The notes under the pieces were generated by a model. That model saw nothing but the letters and a program-made list of their open reading frames with translations, was not told where the DNA came from and made no database searches. From NCBI GenBank assembly GCA_041398565.1, contig JAWKUN010000002.1:1612001-1676000 (forward strand): a stretch of DNA of 64,000 nt. The letters are read 5' to 3'. The position numbers and the translations under genes are program-made. This stretch comes from DATGPD01 sp041398565. GTDB lineage: Bacteria; Planctomycetota; UBA1135; UBA2386. Positions 26,524 to 35,864 of this stretch are shown piece by piece (within the stretch, counting starts at the first letter, position 1; each line of letters opens with the position of its first letter).

Positions 26524-26974
26524 GCGCGGGCCGCCGCGATCCGGCGGCCCCACGTGGACGGCTGGTGCCTATCGCCGGGTGCCTCCGCCACCGTGGCCCG
26601 CCGGCCGGTCGCCGCTGCAAAGAGCAGTGCCTGCTTGAGCCCTCGTAGGCACGCTCCTATTGTCTGCTGCTCGATCCGCGAACCATTGTGGAGGGCGGAT
26701 CGGATTCCGAAGATTCCGCTGCCGCGGGCGAGGTTCATGGGCGCATCGACGATGCCACGGTCTAGCCGTTGTCCGTCCGTGCGCGCCGCCGTTCCGCCCC
26801 GGTGGCTACGTGGGGCTGGCGGCGCGACGCCGAGGCGGGCTCCCGATCGTCGGTCCGAGGCTCGGGCATCTCTGCCCGTGCCCGGTCTGCCGGTCGGGCC
26901 GCTACTCGATTCGATCGGCCCGCAGGCCGGTCGCGCGCGTCGCGCGCCCCTCCTGCACAGAAAGGACACCATCG
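26524..26974 (+). promoter_or_regulatory. Long structured leader of the RNase E/G gene (451-base gap)
   Basis: No gene is visible between the secretin and RNase E/G. The sequence contains tight hairpins: CGGGCA (26863-26868) with TGCCCG (26873-26878), tetraloop TCTC, and 26912-26920 with 26925-26933 (nine pairs, loop CGCA). A GCGCGCG run follows. Where the transcript starts is unknown, so the leader length is a maximum. Confidence 0.35.
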
Positions 26975-29080
26975 TTGAAGCGCATGCTCATCAACGCCGT
27001 CGATCCGGAGGAGAGCCGGATCGCGACGGTCAAGGACGGCGTGCTCCAAGAGCTGCACGTCGAGATCGCCAGCCGGGAAGCCTATCTCGGCAACATCTAT
27101 AAGGGGCGCGTCGCCAACATCGAGCCCAGCATCGGCGCCGCCTTCGTGAGCTTCGGCGGCACGACCAACGGGTTCCTGCACGCCTCCGACGTATTGCCCG
27201 ACTACTCCCGCGACGACTTCGCGTTGACCGACGTGCTCGAGGGGCGTGCCCGCGCTACCGGCGACGACGGACCGGACGTGGTGCGCGCCGTCCTCGAGGA
27301 TGCCGACGAGGAGGACGAGGACGACGGCCGTGGCAAGAGGAGCAAGTCCGGCAAGGCTACGGCGGGCGAGGGTGCGCGCGTCGGCGACGCCGCCGAAGAA
27401 GCCGAAGGAGAAGGTTCGACCGCGGACCGGCGCCGCGGCGAGAGCCGGGCACACGGCGACGAGGACCTCGACGACGACCTCGGCGACGAGGATCTCTCCG
27501 ACGGGGACCTCGGCGAAGAGGACGACGAAGACGAGGGCGGTGGGCGCCTGGACGAGCAGGATGACCATGTCCTGGAAGTGCACGGTGAACTCGCCGAGGA
27601 AGACGACGACCACGCCGAGGCAGGGGAGGACGACGGCGAGCCGATCGATGCGCCGCCGGCCGAGGCTGGCGGCGACGCCGACTCCGGGCCGGAGGACGCC
27701 GGCGAGGCTCCCGAGACGCAGGCCGCGCCGGCGGCGACGGCGGTCGCCGCGGGGCGTTCGCGCGGACGCGGGCGGCGCGGCGGCGCGGCGGAGAAGCGCG
27801 AGAGGCGCCCGCGCCTACCGATCGACCGCCTGCTGCGGAAGGGCCAGGAGGTGATCGTACAGATCACCAAGGAGGGCATCGGCAACAAGGGGCCGACCCT
27901 CACCACCTACGTGTCGCTCCCCGGGCGCTGCCTCGTTCTGATGCCCAGCCTGCCGAAGTGCGGGGTCTCGCGCAAGATCGAGGGCCACAAGGAGCGCCGC
28001 CGCCTCAAGCGCATCGTGCGCGAGCTCGACACGACCGGCAACGGGGGGATCGGCTTCATCGTGCGCACGGCCGGCACTGGCAAGAGCAAGGAAGACCTCG
28101 AGCGCGACCGTGACTACTTGGCGCGCATCTGGGAGTTCGTCGGCCAGCGCGCCAGGGTCACTCGTGCTCCGGCGGTGCTCTACCAGGAGTCCGACCTCGT
28201 CCTCAAGGCGATGCGCGACCTGTTCACGCCGGACATCGACGAAGTCGTGGTGGACTCCAAGGACGTGCACATGCGCATCAAGGAGTTCGCCGACAAGCTG
28301 ATGCCGCACATGTCGGGGCGGATCCGCCTGCACGAAGGGCACACCCCGTTGTTCCACTCCTTCGGCATCGAGCCCGAGGTGGAGAAGCTCTACCAGCCGC
28401 GCGTCGAGATCGGCAACGGTGCCTACATCATCGTCGAGCAGACCGAGGCGCTGGTCTCGATCGACGTCAACTCGGGCAAGTTCAAGCCCGGCACCGACCT
28501 CGAAGAGACCGCGTACCGGACCAATCTGCAGGCGATCCCCGAGATCGTGCGCCAGCTCCGCCTGCGCGACCTCGGTGGGCTGATCATCATCGACTTCATC
28601 GACATGAACAGCGAGAAGCACCGCCGTGGCATCGAACGCAAGCTGGTCGACGGGCTCAAGGGCGATCGCGCGCGCATCAAGGTCGGACGCATCTCGCGCT
28701 TCGGCCTCATGGAGCTGACGCGGCAGCGCGTGGGGCCCGGCCTCAAGCGCACCGTGTTCACGCACTGCGGCCACTGCAACGCGACCGGGCTGGTTCGCAC
28801 CGTCCAGAGCAAGGCGCTCGCCGTCTTGCGCGACGTGCGCGCGCTGGTCTCGCTCAAGGGCTTCTCCATCCTGCACGTCTACGTCGCGTCCGCGGTGAAC
28901 GACTACCTCGTCAACTACAAGCGACGGCCGATCCTCGACCTCGAGGAGGCGGTCGGCAAGAAGGTGGTGTTCCGCGCCGAGCCCAGCTACCCCGTGGACG
29001 CCGTGCACTACCGCTTCCTGACCGCCGACCGGCAGGAGGCGAAGGTCGCGGTGCCCGCCGGGCTGGGCGTCCGGGTCTAG
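26975..29080 (+). CDS. rng: Ribonuclease E/G family endoribonuclease
   Basis: 701 residues. RNase E/G cleaves single-stranded RNA in mRNA decay and rRNA maturation. The start LINAVDPEESRIATVKDGVL, the S1 part YLGNIYKGRVANIEPSIGAA, and the catalytic segments VSIDVNSGKF and IIDFIDMNSEKHR are diagnostic. A zinc-link-like CGHC is at about residue 597. The S1 region is interrupted from ~80 to ~280 by a very acidic, low-complexity insertion (DEEDEDDGRG, DEDLDDDLGDEDLSDGD and similar). AAAGGA sits 8 bases before a TTG at 26975; the ATG at 26984 is the alternative. It lacks a long C-terminal degradosome scaffold. It precedes rplU-rpmA-obgE, as rng/rne often does. Confidence 0.93.
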   Translation: MKRMLINAVDPEESRIATVKDGVLQELHVEIASREAYLGNIYKGRVANIEPSIGAAFVSFGGTTNGFLHASDVLPDYSRDDFALTDVLEGRARATGDDGPDVVRAVLEDADEEDEDDGRGKRSKSGKATAGEGARVGDAAEEAEGEGSTADRRRGESRAHGDEDLDDDLGDEDLSDGDLGEEDDEDEGGGRLDEQDDHVLEVHGELAEEDDDHAEAGEDDGEPIDAPPAEAGGDADSGPEDAGEAPETQAAPAATAVAAGRSRGRGRRGGAAEKRERRPRLPIDRLLRKGQEVIVQITKEGIGNKGPTLTTYVSLPGRCLVLMPSLPKCGVSRKIEGHKERRRLKRIVRELDTTGNGGIGFIVRTAGTGKSKEDLERDRDYLARIWEFVGQRARVTRAPAVLYQESDLVLKAMRDLFTPDIDEVVVDSKDVHMRIKEFADKLMPHMSGRIRLHEGHTPLFHSFGIEPEVEKLYQPRVEIGNGAYIIVEQTEALVSIDVNSGKFKPGTDLEETAYRTNLQAIPEIVRQLRLRDLGGLIIIDFIDMNSEKHRRGIERKLVDGLKGDRARIKVGRISRFGLMELTRQRVGPGLKRTVFTHCGHCNATGLVRTVQSKALAVLRDVRALVSLKGFSILHVYVASAVNDYLVNYKRRPILDLEEAVGKKVVFRAEPSYPVDAVHYRFLTADRQEAKVAVPAGLGVRV

Positions 29081-29195
29081 CCCGGCCGGTCCCGGCCGAC
29101 CCCAACCCGGCGCGCCCCAGCCGGGCGGCCCATCGGCGTTCCGCCGGCACGAGTGGGCCGCGTCCGCGGCAGATGCCGGACGGCTCGGGCGTCGC

Positions 29196-29223
29196 TTGAA
29201 TCTTCGGCGCCGGTCGCTAACCT
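29196..29223 (+). promoter_or_regulatory. Putative sigma-70-type promoter of rplU
   Basis: TTGAAT (29196-29201), 16 bases, TAACCT (29218-29223), about 28 bases before the rplU ATG. Confidence 0.3.
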
Positions 29224-29251
29224 CTCCGCCCCCTCAGCATCCCCCCTGGCC

Positions 29252-29572
29252 ATGGCCGCTACCTACGCCATCTTCGTCGATCGCACGCAACAGTACCGGG
29301 TCAGCCCCGGCGAGCGAGTTCGTCTGGCATACAACCCCCAATGGCAGCCGCAGGCGTCGGTCACGTTCGACGACGTCTGCGCCGTGGGCGGCGAGGCGCC
29401 GCGCATCGGAGCGCCCTACGTCGCCGGTGCCAGCGTCACGGCCAAGGTCGTCGGCGAGGTTGCCGGGCCGAAGCTCGTCGTCCAGAAGTTCCGCCGGCGC
29501 AAGAACAGTCGGCGTCGTACTGGCTTCCGCGCCAAGTACACGGAAGTCCGGATCGAGTCCATCCAGGGCTAG
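29252..29572 (+). CDS. rplU: 50S ribosomal protein L21
   Basis: 106 residues, the normal length. The N-terminus AATYAIFVDRTQQYRVSPGE and the C-terminal signature KFRRRKNSRRRTGFRAKYTEV are those of L21. The ATG at 29252 fits, since upstream codons are not conserved. It precedes rpmA and obgE in the order found in most bacteria. Its stop is followed by short direct repeats of ATCCAGGGTCAG (29575-29615). Confidence 0.97.
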   Translation: MAATYAIFVDRTQQYRVSPGERVRLAYNPQWQPQASVTFDDVCAVGGEAPRIGAPYVAGASVTAKVVGEVAGPKLVVQKFRRRKNSRRRTGFRAKYTEVRIESIQG

Positions 29573-29684
29573 ATCAGTCCATCCAGGGTCAGCATCCAGG
29601 GTCAGATCGTAGGGCCAGTTCGTTCAGGGTTGAGAGTTGAGTCACTCGGCAGATCGCCACGCAGACTGAGGTCGGAGGCACGTC

Positions 29685-29945
29685 ATGGCACACAAGAAGG
29701 GTCAGGGTTCCACCAAGAACGGCCGCGACAGCAACGCCAAGCACCGCGGCGTGAAGCGCTTCGGGGGCGAGGTGGTGACTGCCGGCACGATCATCATCCG
29801 GCAGTGTGGGACGCGTTGGATGCCGGGGCACAACGTCAAGCGCGCTTGCGACGACACGTTGTTCGCGCTGGTGCACGGGACGGTTCGCTTCCAGAACAAG
29901 CGCCGTGTCCACGTCGACCCGGTGCCTGCGGCGGCGAACGGCTGA
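29685..29945 (+). CDS. rpmA: 50S ribosomal protein L27
   Basis: 86 residues. MAHKKGQGSTKNGRDSNAKH, then RGVKRFGGEVVTAGTIIIRQ is the L27 signature; the N-terminal tail reaches the peptidyl-transferase centre. It begins directly with AHKKG, so no N-terminal processing extension (as in Firmicutes) is present. GGAGG at 29674-29678 precedes the ATG. The C-terminus is slightly extended (VDPVPAAANG). Confidence 0.97.
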   Translation: MAHKKGQGSTKNGRDSNAKHRGVKRFGGEVVTAGTIIIRQCGTRWMPGHNVKRACDDTLFALVHGTVRFQNKRRVHVDPVPAAANG

Positions 29946-29984
29946 TCCAGAGAGCGCGCGCCACGCGCGGTCGACTCGCGTCCC

Positions 29985-30977
29985 ATGTTCCTGGACGAGA
30001 TCACGTTCGTGGTGCGCGGAGGTCGCGGTGGCGACGGCTGCATGTCGTTCCGCCGAGAGAAGTTCGCTGACCGGGGTGGCCCCGACGGGGGCGATGGCGG
30101 TGACGGCGGCGACGTCGTGTTCGAGCCCACCACGCACGAGAACACGCTCTACCACCTGGCCGGGCGCACCAGCTACGAGGCGGGAAACGGCCAGCCGGGA
30201 CGCAGTGCCGACTGCTTCGGTCGCAAGGGTGGCGACCTCGTGCTGAAGGTCCCGCTGGGCACGGTCGTCCTCGACGCGGCGCGCGGCAACGTGCTGCGCG
30301 ACCTCAGTGTGCCGGGCGAGCGCTTCGTCGTCGCGGCCGGCGGCCGTGGCGGTCGCGGCAACGCCCGGTTCGCCACCGCCACCAATCGATCGCCGCGGCA
30401 GTTCGAGCACGGTCGCCCGGGCGAGGAGCGTCCGGTGCGCTTGAGTCTCAAGCTGATCGCCGACGTCGGTCTGATCGGTTTGCCCAACGCCGGCAAGTCG
30501 ACCTTGCTCGCCACCCTGTCGCGGGCTCGGCCGAAGATCGCCGACTACCCGTTCACGACCCTCGAGCCGCACCTCGGGATCGTCACGGCGCATGGCGAAC
30601 GCACCTTCGTGATGGCCGACATCCCCGGCCTCATCGAGGGAGCTCACCGCGGCCGCGGGCTCGGAGACAAGTTCCTCAAGCACGTCGAGCGCACGCGGCT
30701 GCTGCTGCACCTCGTCGACTGCTCGAGCGACGCGTCGCTGCCGCCGGAGGAGGCGGTGCGTGTCATTCGTGCGGAGCTGGCCGGCTACTCGCACGCGTTG
30801 GCCGCGCGCCCGCACGTGCTGGTGGCGACCAAGGTGGAGGACGACGCGGCGCGCGCCGCCGCGGCGGAACTGGCCGCGGCCCTGGGCGAGGACGTCCTCG
30901 CCGTGTCAGCCGCGACGCGGGCCGGCCTGGCCGATCTGCTGGCGGCGGTCGCCGCTCGTCTCTGGCCGGCGTCCTGA
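29985..30977 (+). CDS. obgE: GTPase Obg
   Basis: 330 residues. Obg is an essential ribosome-assembly GTPase. The glycine-rich Obg fold (RGGRGGDGCMSFRREKF, GGPDGGDGGDGGDV) is followed by the G domain: G1 GLPNAGKST, G2 region YPFTTLEP, G3 DIPGLIEGA. The G4 position reads VATKVED, a Thr instead of the usual Asn in NKxD. The protein stops after the G domain, with no C-terminal OCT domain. It ends the rplU-rpmA-obgE group. Confidence 0.95.
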   Translation: MFLDEITFVVRGGRGGDGCMSFRREKFADRGGPDGGDGGDGGDVVFEPTTHENTLYHLAGRTSYEAGNGQPGRSADCFGRKGGDLVLKVPLGTVVLDAARGNVLRDLSVPGERFVVAAGGRGGRGNARFATATNRSPRQFEHGRPGEERPVRLSLKLIADVGLIGLPNAGKSTLLATLSRARPKIADYPFTTLEPHLGIVTAHGERTFVMADIPGLIEGAHRGRGLGDKFLKHVERTRLLLHLVDCSSDASLPPEEAVRVIRAELAGYSHALAARPHVLVATKVEDDAARAAAAELAAALGEDVLAVSAATRAGLADLLAAVAARLWPAS

Positions 30978-30992
30978 CCGACTCGGGCTGCA

Positions 30993-31060
30993 GGTAGCCC
31001 CGACCTGGTCGGCGCGAAGCACCGACTGCAACCAAGCCCTCGGTTGCGGCCTCGGCTACC
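30993..31060 (+). ncRNA. Possible three-way-junction RNA in the PilU-like gene leader
   Basis: GGTAGCC (30993-30999) pairs perfectly with GGCTACC (31054-31060). Inside are two hairpins: CCGAC/GTCGG (31000-31004 with 31008-31012) and an eight-pair stem (31026-31033 with 31042-31049, including one G-U) with an 8-base loop. It lies in the 214-base gap after obgE and ends about 130 bases before the next ATG. The loops do not match the c-di-GMP (GEMM) consensus I know. It could be a leader element or a chance fold. Confidence 0.3.
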
Positions 31061-31191
31061 CACCACGACGGGCGTCCGTGCAGCGGCCCAGACTCCCCGA
31101 CGCTGCCTGCGCCATGTCGCAAAGCGAGACGTCCGCCAACGTCGTAGGGCTTCACTCGGGCCGGCAAGCGCGTCGATAGGACGCGCAGGAC

Positions 31192-32313
<1,122 letters not shown>

Positions 32314-32396
32314 CCGCTCGCCGCGGTCAGTCGCCAGGCAAGCTCCGGCGCGCAAGGCTCCCCGAGGCGTCTTGGGCCGAGGTGCGGTAGCCAGCT

Positions 32397-32484
32397 CCGG
32401 CCGCCGATGTCCGGCCGCCGATGTCCGGCCGCTGCAGGTCCGGCCGTCTGCAGGTGCGGCCGCTGTAGGTCCGGGCGCCGCTGT
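32397..32484 (+). repeat. Six imperfect tandem 14-16 base repeats
   Basis: The unit is near CCGGCCGCCGATGT. The first two copies (32397, 32411) are identical; later copies at 32425, 32440, 32456 and 32471 drift toward CCGGCCGCTGCAGGT. The array lies in the 287-base gap before the PDZ-protein gene. It is different in sequence from the array before the secretin, though similar in unit size and position. Confidence 0.8.
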
Positions 32485-32600
32485 CGTCGCCGAGCCCCGC
32501 TGGCTGGGAGACGAGTGCGGAATACAGGTGTGTTTCTCGCGTCCAAGGCGGCCGTCGCTGTCCGTGAATGCCTCCCAGGCGCTAGACTCCGCGATCCAAC

Positions 32601-33866
32601 ATGGCCAAGCTGCCGGTCAACCTCATCCTCTACTCGCTCTACGCCGCCTCGGCCGGACTGATCGGCGGGATCGGGTGGACGTTCTACGCGACCTGGCTGA
32701 AGCGCGAGGAGTCGCGCACCGAAGCGTTCCAGAAGCGCGTCGCCGACAGGGTGGACTCGCATCTCGAGGTCGGTCGCAAGGCGCAGCCGGAACGGCAGAA
32801 TTGGCGCTACGACGTCGAGGCGCGTGACAATTGGTGGACCAAGTTCGGCAAGGTCAACCTCATCGGTGCCCTGCCGCCGGAGCCGGAAGCCCCTGTCGTC
32901 GAGGAGAAGAAGGAGCCGGTGAAGGACGCCGGCGTCCCCATCGACTCGCTGGTGGTGCTCGAGTCCCTCCTGCTGGAGGTGTCGAAGGTGCCGGCGGTCG
33001 GCGGTCCGTCGGCAACCGGCACCGGCGCAGGTGGCGCCGAGCCGGAGTCCACCTCACACGTCGTCGTGCGCTACAAGCCAGGCGTCGAGGTGCATCCGCC
33101 GGCCGACGTCGTGGCACCCGCAGCGGGTCAGCCGGCGTGGGGGGGGCCGGGCGACTCCACGCGCCCGAGCGGGGCGCCGACCCCACCGATCCCGCTGGCC
33201 GGTGGCCAGGTCGAGCTGCGGCAGTTCGTGCACATCGACGAGACCCTGTGGCCGCCGCACAACACCTTGCGCCTGACCCGCATCAGCGAAGACGGCCAGG
33301 TCGCCTACTTCACCCGCGAGGATCCCGCGAAGGACCGGAGCGAGTGGAAGGAGGAGCCGCTGGAGAAGAACGAGCTCGAGCTGCCGACCGAGGTCGTGCG
33401 CGCGCTGCGCGAGGCGCGCGGCCAAAAGGGGACGGAGAAGGCGGGTGACGCGACTGACGTCGAGCCGCCGCCCAGCGGTCCCGACATCGGCGACTGGCAG
33501 GATCCGTCCGAGACGCGCGAGATCAAACCCGGCCAGGTGCACGTCAGCCGGCGCGACTACGACTACATTCGCGACAACTCGGACAAGGTGTTCAACGACG
33601 AGGTCGCGGTGCGCACCTGGAAGGCTCGCGTCGGCAACTACGAGGGCCTGCTCGTGGACCGCCTGTCGCCTCGGCTGCAGAACTTCGGCATCCAGCCCGG
33701 GGACGTGATCTTGAGCATCAACGGCGAGAAGGTGAAGAACAAGGCGAACGCCTACTCGATCGGTCGCCGCCAGTACGACGGCGGCACCCGCCGCTTCTTG
33801 GTCGAGATCCTCAGTGGCCGCGGTACCGGCGTGGAGACGCGCACGGTGACCGTACCCCAGAAGTGA
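32601..33866 (+). CDS. Membrane-anchored PDZ-domain protein, GspC-like
   Basis: 421 residues. One N-terminal transmembrane helix (ILYSLYAASAGLIGGIGWTF, residues ~9-28), a long periplasmic Pro/Glu-rich linker, and a beta-rich region around 210-250 (FVHIDETLWPPHNTLRLTRI). The last ~70 residues are a PDZ domain (YEGLLVDRLSPRLQNFGIQP, then GDVILSINGEKVKN). This order of helix, homology region and PDZ is that of GspC, which links the inner-membrane platform of type II secretion systems to the secretin. The match is architectural rather than by detailed motif. It follows the PilU-like ATPase. Other membrane-bound PDZ proteins are the alternative. Confidence 0.6.
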   Translation: MAKLPVNLILYSLYAASAGLIGGIGWTFYATWLKREESRTEAFQKRVADRVDSHLEVGRKAQPERQNWRYDVEARDNWWTKFGKVNLIGALPPEPEAPVVEEKKEPVKDAGVPIDSLVVLESLLLEVSKVPAVGGPSATGTGAGGAEPESTSHVVVRYKPGVEVHPPADVVAPAAGQPAWGGPGDSTRPSGAPTPPIPLAGGQVELRQFVHIDETLWPPHNTLRLTRISEDGQVAYFTREDPAKDRSEWKEEPLEKNELELPTEVVRALREARGQKGTEKAGDATDVEPPPSGPDIGDWQDPSETREIKPGQVHVSRRDYDYIRDNSDKVFNDEVAVRTWKARVGNYEGLLVDRLSPRLQNFGIQPGDVILSINGEKVKNKANAYSIGRRQYDGGTRRFLVEILSGRGTGVETRTVTVPQK

Positions 33867-33888
33867 CGCCGCGCCGCGGCCCTCGCGC

Positions 33889-34620
33889 GTGCTCCTCACC
33901 CTCGATCGCGGCAACACGTCGCTCGACATGATGCTGCACGCGCCCGAGGCGCAGCGGCTGCGCGCCCCGGCCGGTGCGCCCGCGCCGGCGCTCGCCGCGT
34001 TGGCCGCGCTGGCGCCCTCGGTCACGCGTGCGGTGGGCTCGACGGTGGTGGTGGGAGGGCTGGACGAGGTCGCGACCTTGCTCGCGGCACACGGGGTGCG
34101 CGTGGAACTCGCCGGTGTGGACTTGCCGTGCCCTCTCCCGCTCGCCTACCCCGACCCAGGCACGCTCGGCACCGACCGTTGGCTGTGCGCCCTGGCGGCG
34201 CACCGCGCGCACGGCGCGGCGCTGGTCGTGCAGTGCGGCACCGCGATCACCGTCGACGCCGTGGACGTGGGTGGTCGGTTCCTCGGCGGCGCCATCGCGC
34301 CCGGTCTGCGGGCGATGGCGGCCGGGCTGGCGGGCGCTGCTCCGGCATTGCCGCGGCCGGCGGTGCTGCGTGCCGCGACCGTGCCGGGAGTGACGTCGCC
34401 GGCGTGCGTGGAGGCGGGCATCGTGCTCGCCTTCTGCGGCGCGGTCGAGCGCCTGGCCCGCGACGTCGGCGCCGCGCTGCCGGCGGCGGCGGCCCGCCTG
34501 TTGACCGGCGGCGACGCCGAGCTCTATCGACAGCACGGGCGTGCGCGCCTGCAGCACGCGCCGGACCTCCTGCACCGAGGCTTGCGATGCCTGGCGGCGA
34601 CCACCGGGTCGAGCTCCTGA
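33889..34620 (+). CDS. coaX: Type III pantothenate kinase
   Basis: 243 residues. CoaX phosphorylates pantothenate, the first step of coenzyme A synthesis, with an ASKHA fold. LLTLDRGNTSLDMML is the phosphate-1 loop (usually DxGNT; here DRGNT), PDPGTLGTDRWLCALAA holds the catalytic GxDR region, and VVQCGTAITVDAVD is the phosphate-2 motif, with GAIAPGLRAMA following. The start is a GTG at 33889. The gene overlaps the next one by 34 bases. Pairing of coaX with biotin ligase is common elsewhere, but here the partner is an MnmE-like GTPase. Confidence 0.87.
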   Translation: MLLTLDRGNTSLDMMLHAPEAQRLRAPAGAPAPALAALAALAPSVTRAVGSTVVVGGLDEVATLLAAHGVRVELAGVDLPCPLPLAYPDPGTLGTDRWLCALAAHRAHGAALVVQCGTAITVDAVDVGGRFLGGAIAPGLRAMAAGLAGAAPALPRPAVLRAATVPGVTSPACVEAGIVLAFCGAVERLARDVGAALPAAAARLLTGGDAELYRQHGRARLQHAPDLLHRGLRCLAATTGSSS

Positions 34621-35627
34621 CCGCACGCGGTGCCGGCGGCATCGCCGTGGTGCGGTTGCGCGGACCCGAGCGTTTCGTCCTGGCCGCGCGCCTGCTGGGG
34701 ACTTGGCGTCCGGACGCCATCCCGCGACGCCGTTGGTTGACGGTGGACGGCGTGCGCCTCGACGAAGCGCTGGTCTTGGCCCGCGACGACGAGGCCAGCA
34801 TCGAGCTGCACGTGCACGGTTCGCCGGCCGTGCTGCGCGCCCTCGGACAAGCGCTCGGCGGACTGTCCTCGGCGCGGCTGCCGGCTCGCGCAGCGCTGCT
34901 GGCGGCCTGCGCCAGCGTTCCGCAGCTGGACTTCGCACTCGAGCAGCAGAGTCTGCTGGCGCCCTACGGCGGCGACTTCGCTCGGTGGGTGGCGGCGCAT
35001 GCCGGCGACCCGCAGGTGCTGCGCCGCGCCGACGACGGCCTGGCACGGTTGCACGATTTGATGCAACCGCTGCGTCTCGTGCTGCGCGGGCGCAGGAACG
35101 CCGGCAAGTCGACCTTGATGAACCGCCTCCTGCTGCGCGAGCGCGTGCTCGCCGGGCCGACGCCCGGGCTGACCCGCGACCCGGTGCGCGACACGACCGA
35201 GCTCGACGGCTATCCGTACGAGTTGGTCGACACCGCCGGTGAGGGTGATGCTCTCGACGCGCTCGACGAAGCCGCGATCGAGCGCGCCCGCGCCGAGGTC
35301 CGGCATGCCGCCGTGGCCGTGGTCGTCGACGCGGCTGCCGGGGTCCAGGCGGTCGAGCGCACCCTGCTGCGCCGACACCCCGACGCTTTCGTCGTCCGCA
35401 CCAAGACGGATCTGCGCCCGGCGGTCTGGCCGCCCGACCTGGCGCCGCCGCACGTCGACGTGAGCTGCCTGGACGTCGCCGGTGCCGCCGGCGTCCGTGC
35501 CGACGTGGCGGTCGGTCTGCGCCGCTGGCGACGATTGCCACCGGCCGGGCCCGCCGGCTTCGTCGTGGCCGTCGACGAGGAAGAGCGAGCCGTGCTGCGC
35601 GCGGCACTGGACCGCGCGGACGGGTAG
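34587..35627 (+). CDS. Shortened MnmE-like GTPase
   Basis: 346 residues against about 450 for MnmE. The N-terminal part recalls the TrmE_N domain (GAGGIAVVRLRGPERF, ASIELHVHGSPAVLRAL). The G domain is complete: G1 GRRNAGKST, G2 around TPGLTRDPVRD, G3 VDTAGEGD, G4 RTKTD. The C-terminal helical end with the catalytic CxGK motif, needed for tRNA wobble-uridine modification, is absent; the protein ends RAALDRADG. It therefore probably does not replace MnmE, unless the remaining part comes from another protein. The ATG at 34587 overlaps coaX, so translation is coupled. The call as an MnmE relative is firm only for the G domain. Confidence 0.7.
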   Translation: MPGGDHRVELLTARGAGGIAVVRLRGPERFVLAARLLGTWRPDAIPRRRWLTVDGVRLDEALVLARDDEASIELHVHGSPAVLRALGQALGGLSSARLPARAALLAACASVPQLDFALEQQSLLAPYGGDFARWVAAHAGDPQVLRRADDGLARLHDLMQPLRLVLRGRRNAGKSTLMNRLLLRERVLAGPTPGLTRDPVRDTTELDGYPYELVDTAGEGDALDALDEAAIERARAEVRHAAVAVVVDAAAGVQAVERTLLRRHPDAFVVRTKTDLRPAVWPPDLAPPHVDVSCLDVAGAAGVRADVAVGLRRWRRLPPAGPAGFVVAVDEEERAVLRAALDRADG

Positions 35628-35864
35628 CACGGGGTCGTCCGCGGAGGGTTCCGTGCGCGCGCATTCGTGCTGGCGTCGCCGAGCGCCAAGGAGTTCGCGT
35701 CACGCGGAGGCGCCGCGGCCGAGCCTTGGATGTTCGCTCAGGTTGGTGCGGCCGAATCGCCCAGCTGCGCCACCTGTGGAGACTCGGACCTGCCAAGGCG
35801 GGCGAACAGGCGCGGCTCCGCCGCGGATGAATCCCGGGACGCGGACTCCTATGCTCGCGCATCG

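Noticed and set aside
30978..31191. c-di-GMP or cGAMP riboswitch before the PilU-like gene
   Set aside because: The fold has three helices, but the loop sequences do not match the GEMM-I consensus.
34128..34586. N-terminal extension of the MnmE-like frame
   Set aside because: It lies inside coaX in another frame and is Arg-rich without motif; the ATG at 34587 fits a TrmE_N start better.
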